A stretch of 64,000 bases of DNA from the NCBI RefSeq assembly GCF_034676725.1, contig NZ_JAUCBR010000004.1, forward strand, positions 2,680,001-2,744,000. Reading direction: 5' to 3'. This document shows positions 57,485 through 64,000 of the stretch, in pieces. The position numbers were made by a program, and so were the translations under genes. The DNA comes from Denitromonas sp. (lineage in GTDB: Bacteria > Pseudomonadota > Gammaproteobacteria > Burkholderiales > Rhodocyclaceae). The notes below the pieces were generated by a model. It did not search any database. It worked only from the letters and a program-made list of their open reading frames with translations, and was not told where the DNA came from. Position 1 is the stretch's first letter, and each line of letters begins with the position of its first letter.

Positions 57485-58962
57485 CAGAAGTTGAAATAGA
57501 TGAAAGCGCTGGCCGACGCGCGTGTTTCGTTGATGACGACGAGCAGGGTCGCCACGCTCAGTGCGGCACCGCCGAGCGTGGCGCACAGGCGCGGTCGTGC
57601 GCGTGCCTGGGCCAGGAGCTGCTCGCCGATGCGGTTGCTGTTGGGGCTCAGGAAGGCGATAGCGCCGAGGGCTGCACACCATAGCCCGGCGCGAGAGACA
57701 TCGAGACCGGCGTTCCAGAGCAGTGCATGCGCCGGGCCGAGCGGTGCGTGCCAGGAGAACATCCCCTCGAGCATGCGGCTGGCGGCGCCGAAGCTCTCGG
57801 CGCGGAAGAACACCCAGCCGATGATCACCGCCAGCATCGTGATGCCCCAAGCGGCCAGCCGGTAGGCGCGGCGGTCAGGCCAGTGTGGCGCATGCCGTGC
57901 CACGAGCGCCCGGAACGCATGGTTGATCGCCAGATACACCCCGTGCAGGCCGCCCCACACCACGAAGGTCCACGCTGCCCCATGCCACAGGCCGCCGAAC
58001 AGCATGGTGACGAACAGGTTCAGGTAGCGGCGCGCCGGCCCCTTCTGGCTGCCGCCGAGCGGGATGTAGAGATAGTCGCGCAGGAAGGCCGACAGGCTCA
58101 TGTGCCACCGGCGCCAGAACTCGGAGATGGAGGTGGCGCGGTAGGGCGAGTTGAAGTTGTAGGGCAGGCGGATGTTGAACATCCACGACAGGCCGATGGC
58201 CATGTCGGAGTAGCCGGAAAAATCGAAGTAGAGCTGGAAGGTGTAGGCCAGCGCGCCGATCCAGGCTTCGACCAGGTCGGGGCGGGCGCCGGCCTCGACC
58301 GCATTGAACACGGTGTCGGCGTAGGGTGAGATGCCGTCCGCCAGGACCACCTTCTTGAACAGCCCCAACGCGAAAATCGCCAGCCCGCCGACGAAGTTGC
58401 CGGCCTTGAAGCGGTCGTTCGCGGTGTCGCGGAACTGCGGCATCATCTGCGCATGGTGCAGCACCGGCCCGGCGATCAGGTGCGGGAAGTAGGTGACGAA
58501 CAGGCCGTAGTGGATGAAGGCAAATTCGCGCACGCCCTTCTGGTAGCCGTCGGCCAGGAAGGCGATCTGGGTGAAGGTGAAGAAGGAGATGCCGATCGGC
58601 AGCAGCACTTCGCCCAGATGCCAGCCGGTGCCGACGAGCGCATTGACACTGTCGACGAAGAAATTGGCGTACTTGAAGTAGCCCAGCAGCAGCAGGTTGA
58701 CCGCGACGCCGAGGATCAGCCAGCGCTTGGCCGCCGGGCTGCGCGCGCCGCGGGCGGCGATGCGGCGCCCGACGCTGTAGTTCCAGACGATGGAACCGAG
58801 CAGCAGCGCCACGAATTCCGGCATCCAGTAGCCGTAGAAAAACACCGAGGCGGCAAACAGCCAGCCAGCCGCCAGCGTGCGGTGGCGGCCGGGCAGCAGA
58901 TAGAAAACCAGGGCAACGATCGGGAGATAGAGAAATGCAAAGGCCGCGCTGGTGAAGAGCAT
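57484..58962 (-). CDS. MBOAT-family O-acyltransferase (AlgI-like)
   Basis: 492 residues, polytopic, with MLFTSAAFAFLYLPIV at the start and the MBOAT active-site region LWHGAAWTFVVWGGLHG (catalytic His). AlgI-type proteins pass acetyl groups across the inner membrane for O-acetylation of alginate or other exopolysaccharides. No polymerase genes are nearby, so the acceptor is open. Confidence 0.93.
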   Translation of the reverse strand: MLFTSAAFAFLYLPIVALVFYLLPGRHRTLAAGWLFAASVFFYGYWMPEFVALLLGSIVWNYSVGRRIAARGARSPAAKRWLILGVAVNLLLLGYFKYANFFVDSVNALVGTGWHLGEVLLPIGISFFTFTQIAFLADGYQKGVREFAFIHYGLFVTYFPHLIAGPVLHHAQMMPQFRDTANDRFKAGNFVGGLAIFALGLFKKVVLADGISPYADTVFNAVEAGARPDLVEAWIGALAYTFQLYFDFSGYSDMAIGLSWMFNIRLPYNFNSPYRATSISEFWRRWHMSLSAFLRDYLYIPLGGSQKGPARRYLNLFVTMLFGGLWHGAAWTFVVWGGLHGVYLAINHAFRALVARHAPHWPDRRAYRLAAWGITMLAVIIGWVFFRAESFGAASRMLEGMFSWHAPLGPAHALLWNAGLDVSRAGLWCAALGAIAFLSPNSNRIGEQLLAQARARPRLCATLGGAALSVATLLVVINETRASASAFIYFNF

Positions 58963-59040
58963 GGGTGCAGTCTGATCCCCGAGGCTAGTGCTTTCGTCTT
59001 AGCCTAAAGCATCCTGCGCTGCCATGTTGCTTCGTTTTGT

Positions 59041-59061
59041 AAGCCGCCGTGCGGGCGGCTT
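59041..59061. terminator. Hairpin behind the DUF3422 gene
   Basis: Perfect 8-bp stem (59041-59048 with 59054-59061, loop of 5) downstream of the minus-strand DUF3422 gene. Only a weak T-run follows on that strand, so termination is likely but not certain. Confidence 0.45.
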
Positions 59062-59119
59062 GCGGTCTGTGTGCCGGGGCGCCGGCCGGCACTGGCTGGG
59101 GCGGCCGCGCCCCCGCCGG

Positions 59120-60412
59120 TCAATGCCCGCCCGACTCCTCTGCTGCCAGCGCCTTGCGCATGCGCCGCAGGCCCAGCGCCACGGCGGTGGCGATGATCGG
59201 GATGGTGATGGCGGTGAGGATCTCGGGGGTGAGCGGCTCGATCGCGTGCTTGGCGCCCTTGGCCATGTAGTTGACCAGCTGCGAGGCGTAGTAGGTGATG
59301 GCGACCACCGACAGGCCTTCGACCGTTTCCTGCAGGCGCAGCTGGAGCTTGGCGCGACGGTTCATCTGGCCGAGCAGTTCCTGGTTCTGCTGCTGCAGGG
59401 CGATGTTGACGCGGGTGCGCAGCAGCTGGCTGCTGCGCGCGATGCGGGCGGAGAGTTCTTCTTGCCGACGGGCGATGGCGGCGCAGGTGTTGATGGCCGG
59501 GGCGAGGCGGCGTTCGACGAAGTCGGCGATGTTCGGGTAGCCGGCATGGCGCTGTTCGCGCAACTCGGCGGTGCGTTGCTGGACCAGGCGATAGTAGGCC
59601 GCGGCCGCGCCGAAACGGTAGGTGGTGCGGGCGACGGCATGCTCGACCTCGGTGGCCAGACGGGTCAGGCGGGTGAGGATGTCGCGCTCGTCGGTGGCGG
59701 TGTCGGACTGGCCCATGGCGTCCATCAGGTCGGCCAGCTCGTCTTCGGCGGCCTTGAGCGTCTTGCTGATTGCCTTGGCCACGGGGAAGGCCATCAGCGC
59801 CATCATGCGGTAGGTTTCGATTTCCAGGATGCGTTGCACGTTGCGGCCGGCCTGGCGGGGGTCGAGGCCGTCGTCGATGATGGTGAAGCGGGAGAAGCCG
59901 TCGTGGATCTGGAAGTCGGTGAACATCCAGCCGGCGCCGTCGGCAAAGCGCGAGACGATCACCGAGCGCGACGGGTCGGCCAGTTGCGCGGCGCGTGCTT
60001 CGGCCGGGTGCAGGCCGGCCGGGAGGATGGCCACATGCGAGGCGACCATCAGCTTGCCGGGGATGGCCTTGCGCCAGGCGGCGGGAACGGCAAGCAGGGC
60101 GGTGGCGTCTTCGGGTTCGGTGTCGTCGACGTCGCGCAGGAAGGTGTAGCTGGAGAATTCGTTGTGGCGTTCCCACTTGAGCCGGAAGTCGCCCGCGTCG
60201 ATCAGCAGGTGGCCCTTGGCGGTTTCGGGAACGGGGATCTGCAACTGGCGGGCGAGCTGCTGGAGGTGGTGGTGTTCCTGGTCGCTGCTGCCGTTGTCGT
60301 GGACGAAGGCCAGGTAGCTGATGCGGGTCGGACCGCGTAGCGGGATCGGCGGGCGGGCGTGGACTTCGTCGTTGAGGCTTTGTCGGAGCGGATGTTCTTC
60401 AAACAGGGTCAT
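59120..60412 (-). CDS. DUF3422 membrane protein
   Basis: 430 residues matching the DUF3422 family: N-terminal LNDEVHARPP segment, a soluble region, then a long helical stretch (about 230-370, coiled-coil-like) and one or two membrane helices near the C-terminus (about 365-415). Widespread in proteobacteria, no assigned function. Confidence 0.88.
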   Translation of the reverse strand: MTLFEEHPLRQSLNDEVHARPPIPLRGPTRISYLAFVHDNGSSDQEHHHLQQLARQLQIPVPETAKGHLLIDAGDFRLKWERHNEFSSYTFLRDVDDTEPEDATALLAVPAAWRKAIPGKLMVASHVAILPAGLHPAEARAAQLADPSRSVIVSRFADGAGWMFTDFQIHDGFSRFTIIDDGLDPRQAGRNVQRILEIETYRMMALMAFPVAKAISKTLKAAEDELADLMDAMGQSDTATDERDILTRLTRLATEVEHAVARTTYRFGAAAAYYRLVQQRTAELREQRHAGYPNIADFVERRLAPAINTCAAIARRQEELSARIARSSQLLRTRVNIALQQQNQELLGQMNRRAKLQLRLQETVEGLSVVAITYYASQLVNYMAKGAKHAIEPLTPEILTAITIPIIATAVALGLRRMRKALAAEESGGH

Positions 60413-60488
60413 GGCGGGCGGCGAGGGGGCGGAAGCGGCTTACTGTAGCAGCCCGTTTCGCGGTGAGGTAGGCCAGTGACGGGCTTGG

Positions 60489-60917
60489 TTACATGTCCGA
60501 CCGGTCGGTCGGCCGGTGGCGACGCAGGAAACGTGTCTTGCCATGGCGCAGGAAGGCGTCGGCGTCCCAGTCGCCGCGGCCGAGGCGGTGCGCCTGGGCG
60601 GGGTGGAACACATAAACCCAGGCGGGGGTGAGCGCGCCACTCCCGGTGCGCACCGTCACCGTTTCGCGCCGGTACTGTGTGCCTTCGAAGGCGTCGAGCC
60701 GTGCCAGCGCCGTGGCGCTGAGGCCGCGGTAGAGCACGCCGTCAACGGCGGCGCCGGCGGCCGGGCGGATGCCGGGATAGTCTTCGCCGCGCACCGGATG
60801 GCGGCGGTAGCCGGCCAGATGGGCGGGTTCGGCGGCGCAGGCTTGCCCGGCGACGGCGCGGAAGATGTCCTCGCACATCAGCGAGCCGTAGGTAAAGCAG
60901 GCGGCGGGGGCGGTCAT
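60489..60917 (-). CDS. Gamma-glutamylcyclotransferase-like (AIG2/GGCT) protein
   Basis: 142 residues: N-terminal FTYGSLMCEDIF (YGSL motif), a central LDAFEGTQYRRE with the catalytic-type Glu, and WVYVF. Family members cyclise gamma-glutamyl compounds; exact substrate cannot be read from this. Confidence 0.88.
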   Translation of the reverse strand: MTAPAACFTYGSLMCEDIFRAVAGQACAAEPAHLAGYRRHPVRGEDYPGIRPAAGAAVDGVLYRGLSATALARLDAFEGTQYRRETVTVRTGSGALTPAWVYVFHPAQAHRLGRGDWDADAFLRHGKTRFLRRHRPTDRSDM

Positions 60918-60978
60918 GACGGGCCGGATGCGGCGACGGCACCCGCAGGTGCCGTCGTGGGTGCCGGGTGCGCGGCGA

Positions 60979-62043
60979 TCAGCGCACGACCTGGGTCAGC
61001 TCGCCGGCCTTGTAGCGGGCGGCGATCTTGTCCAGCGACACGGGCTTGATCTTGCTCGCCTGGCCGGCGCAGCCAAAGGCCTCGAAACGCGCCTTGACCA
61101 CCAGCTTGGCGGCCTCGCGGGCGGGCTTGAGGTATTCGCGCGGGTCGAACTTGGACGGGTTCTCGAACATGAACTTGCGGATCGCGCCGGTCATGGCCAG
61201 GCGGATGTCGGTGTCGATGTTGATCTTGCGCACGCCGTACTTGATGCCCTCGACGATTTCCTCGACCGGCACGCCGTAGGTTTCCTTCATGTCGCCGCCG
61301 AACTCGCGGATGATGGCGAGCAGTTCCTGCGGCACCGAGGAGGAGCCGTGCATCACCAGGTGGGTGTTGGGGATGCGGGCGTGGATGGCCTTGATGCGGT
61401 CGATGGCGAGGATGTCGCCGGTGGGCTTGCGGGTGAATTTGTAGGCGCCGTGGCTGGTGCCGATGGCGATGGCCAGGGCGTCGCAGTCGGTGCGCTTGAC
61501 GAAATCGGCGGCCTGGTCGGGGTCGGTGAGCAGCTGCGAGTGGTCGAGCTTGCCTTCGGCGCCGATGCCGTCTTCCTCGCCGGCCTCGCCGGTCTCGAGC
61601 GAGCCGAGGCAGCCCAGCTCGCCTTCGACGGTGACGCCGATGGCGTGCGACATCTCGACCACCTTGCGGGTGACTTCGACGTTGTAGTCGTAGGAGGACG
61701 GCGTCTTGCCGTCTTCGAGCAGCGAGCCGTCCATCATCACCGAGGAGAAGCCCGAGCGGATCGCGGTGAGGCACACCGCGGGCGACTGGCCGTGGTCCTG
61801 GTGCATGACGACCGGGATGTGCGGGTAGGCTTCGACGGCGGCGTCGATCAGGTGGCGCAGAAAGGCTTCGCCGGCGTATTTGCGGGCACCGGCCGAGGCC
61901 TGCATGATCACCGGCGCGTCAAGCTCGGCGGCCGCTTCCATGATGGCCTGCACCTGCTCCAGGTTGTTGACGTTGAACGCGGGCAGACCATAGCTGTGCT
62001 CTGCAGCGTGGTCGAGAAGCTGTCGCATGGATACGAGCGGCAT
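60979..62043 (-). CDS. fba: Class II fructose-bisphosphate aldolase
   Basis: Zn-dependent cleavage and synthesis of fructose-1,6-bisphosphate in glycolysis and gluconeogenesis. 354 residues, of the Calvin-type class IIB branch: HQDHG (zinc His), IGTSHGAYK, and INIDTDIRLAM. It lies downstream of bluB and pyk on the same strand. Confidence 0.97.
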   Translation of the reverse strand: MPLVSMRQLLDHAAEHSYGLPAFNVNNLEQVQAIMEAAAELDAPVIMQASAGARKYAGEAFLRHLIDAAVEAYPHIPVVMHQDHGQSPAVCLTAIRSGFSSVMMDGSLLEDGKTPSSYDYNVEVTRKVVEMSHAIGVTVEGELGCLGSLETGEAGEEDGIGAEGKLDHSQLLTDPDQAADFVKRTDCDALAIAIGTSHGAYKFTRKPTGDILAIDRIKAIHARIPNTHLVMHGSSSVPQELLAIIREFGGDMKETYGVPVEEIVEGIKYGVRKINIDTDIRLAMTGAIRKFMFENPSKFDPREYLKPAREAAKLVVKARFEAFGCAGQASKIKPVSLDKIAARYKAGELTQVVR

Positions 62044-62152
62044 GGGTGTCTCCTGAATGGGGTCGATGCAGGCCGGGGCCGTGGTGAAGTGCCAGGCCCC
62101 GGCGAAATGCGACTATTTTACCGTGAGTGATGCTGCTGCGGTGCGTCAGCCG

Positions 62153-62905
62153 TCACACGGGGGCGATGCCCCGGGCTGCCTTGGCCTGGCACGCCCGTAT
62201 TTCGGCATTCAGGCCATCGGCATTTTCATCGGTGCCGCCCCAGGTGTCGAAGTGCAGCAGCTCGTCGAGCGGCAGACGCTGGCGCCAGCCGGCCGCTTCG
62301 AGCTCGGGTTTGTCGAAGAAATGGCTGACCTTGCCGATGCACAGGTAGGCCACCGGCATGATGCGCTCGGGCAGCTGCAGGATCTCGCGGATCGCCGATT
62401 GCTTGAAGATGCTCACCCAGCCCACGCCAAGGCCTTCGGCGCGCGCGGCCAGCCACAGGTTCTGTACCGCGCAGACCGAGCTGTAGATGTCCATTGCCTT
62501 GATGTGGGTGCGGCCGATCACCACCGGGCCGGCGCGGTCGCGGTCGCAGGTGATGCACAGGTTGATCGGCGCCTCGACGATGCCTTCGAGCCGCAGGGTT
62601 TTGTATACCTCGCGCTGTTCGCCTTCGAACATGTCGGCGGCTTCGGCATTGGCTGTGGTGAATGCCTCGTGCACCCGTTGCTTGACCGCCGCATCGCGCA
62701 CCAGCACAAAGCTCCACGGCTGCATGAAGCCCACCGAGGGCGCGAAGTGGGCGGCGGTGAGGATGCGCGCCAGCATGTCGTCCGGTACCGGGTCGGGCAG
62801 GAACTGGCCGCGCACATCGCGGCGGGCGAGGATGTTGCGGTAGATGACGGCGCGGTCGGCGTCGCTGAACTGATGGATGGTCTGATGACCTTCGGTCGCT
62901 TGCAT
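62153..62905 (-). CDS. bluB: 5,6-dimethylbenzimidazole synthase
   Basis: Nitroreductase-fold enzyme that breaks down FMN with oxygen to make the lower ligand of cobalamin. 250 residues with ARRDVRGQFLPDPVPDD (33-49), the APSVGFMQPWSF segment and VGWVSIF. Start at 62905 with a GGGG-type site; a start 18 bases upstream is possible. A cobalamin riboswitch precedes it, consistent with feedback by the product pathway. Confidence 0.94.
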   Translation of the reverse strand: MQATEGHQTIHQFSDADRAVIYRNILARRDVRGQFLPDPVPDDMLARILTAAHFAPSVGFMQPWSFVLVRDAAVKQRVHEAFTTANAEAADMFEGEQREVYKTLRLEGIVEAPINLCITCDRDRAGPVVIGRTHIKAMDIYSSVCAVQNLWLAARAEGLGVGWVSIFKQSAIREILQLPERIMPVAYLCIGKVSHFFDKPELEAAGWRQRLPLDELLHFDTWGGTDENADGLNAEIRACQAKAARGIAPV

Positions 62906-62968
62906 GGAGTCCCCTTGATTCAAGCGCGTGATCCGGCGGCCGGGCCTGGCTGCCGGGGTTAAACGCTC

Positions 62969-63146
62969 TCCGGCCGGTCTTCTGACTCGGGTTCAGCGTC
63001 TGCCGCGCCTTCCCGCCCGGTCGGGCAGTGGCATGTTGCGGCAGACATCCCCCTCACAGCGTTGGGCACGTTGCGGACTCGGCGGCCGGGGCGAAGCCCG
63101 GCGCCTCACCGCATTCCCGATTCTTCCGTCCTGCGACGGACACCGG
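62969..63146 (-). promoter_or_regulatory. Cobalamin riboswitch upstream of bluB
   Basis: On the minus strand the region carries the hallmarks of the AdoCbl riboswitch: a 5' part with GCAGGACGGAAGAATCGGGAA, the GCGGTGAGGC core, and the 3' B12 box GAGTCAGAAGACCGGCC, spaced as in the family. It ends about 60 bases before the bluB start, leaving room for an anti-ribosome-binding-site switch. Cobalamin binding would repress bluB. Confidence 0.88.
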
Positions 63147-63157
63147 AAAGCGACATG

Positions 63158-63192
63158 AAAAACGGCCGCCAGTCTAACAGAGCGGCGGCCGT
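63158..63192 (-). terminator. Rho-independent terminator of pyk
   Basis: A 9-bp perfect GC stem (63162-63170 with 63184-63192) followed on the minus strand by five T. It ends the pyk transcript just before the bluB riboswitch leader, keeping the two genes separate. Confidence 0.85.
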
Positions 63193-63208
63193 GAAGACGG
63201 CGTGAAGC

Positions 63209-64000
<792 letters not shown>

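Overview
The window reads as the chromosome of a GC-rich betaproteobacterium, most likely Rhodocyclales (Thauera/Azoarcus/Zoogloea type). The reasons are gene order (hemA-prfA-prmC-grxD; argH next to algZ-algR, ppc and hemC-hemD-hemX-hemY; dusB-fis-purH-purD-hemF; murU-amgK facing lptD-surA-pdxA-rsmA; pyk-fba), the protein families, and many c-di-GMP and sensory proteins. The genus is an inference.

Layout. (1) 1-3836 is the end of an integrated mobile element. It carries an unknown protein, a small Gly/Asn-rich protein, a ColE2/primase-type replicase, a KfrA-type coiled-coil regulator with a perfect palindromic operator, and an AlpA-like excisionase. It ends at a 3' fragment of tRNA-Phe (about 3836-3881) with the tRNA terminator behind it, which is the classic footprint of site-specific integration. 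(2) 4036-7625: tetrapyrrole and translation-release operon hemA-prfA-prmC-grxD. (3) 7662-10593: a four-gene operon on the minus strand (Tat-exported protein, PqqD-like protein, HPr-kinase-like kinase, nucleotidyltransferase). It resembles a peptide- or protein-tailoring system and is the strongest candidate here for an undescribed system. (4) 10883-23237: argH followed by a Ser/Thr kinase with a cyclic-nucleotide domain, then algZ-algR, ppc and hemC-hemD-hemX-hemY. (5) 23292-28368: dusB-fis-purH-purD-hemF on the minus strand. (6) 28514-29087: a repeat island made of a long imperfect inverted repeat with a second palindromic element inside it. (7) 29156-39015: ubiH and pepP, peptidoglycan recycling (amgK, murU), and divergent outer-membrane biogenesis and housekeeping (lptD, surA, pdxA, rsmA). 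(8) 39084-51831: signalling and accessory genes. These are a large periplasmic-sensor GGDEF/EAL protein, a chemoreceptor with a haem-c motif, a TIR-domain membrane protein, xth with a hydrolase and a Crp/Fnr regulator, an ABM monooxygenase with a B12-binding sensor and a diguanylate cyclase, and an EAL-CBS-GGDDF protein. (9) 51851-64000: prlC, a MITE-like element that supplies part of the stop codon of a DUF2189 gene, purC interrupted by a +1 frameshift, an OsmB-like lipoprotein, an SGNH/MBOAT O-acylation pair, a DUF3422 protein, a GGCT-like protein, fba, bluB under a cobalamin riboswitch, and the 3' part of pyk.

Common threads. Haem synthesis genes are spread over three operons (hemA; hemCDXY; hemF). 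Cobalamin appears both as a product (riboswitch and bluB) and as a probable sensor cofactor (48492-49568). Cyclic-dinucleotide turnover is represented by three GGDEF/EAL proteins. Where two operons converge, the end of one gene sits inside a terminator hairpin shared by both strands (7654-7687 and 23253-23294).
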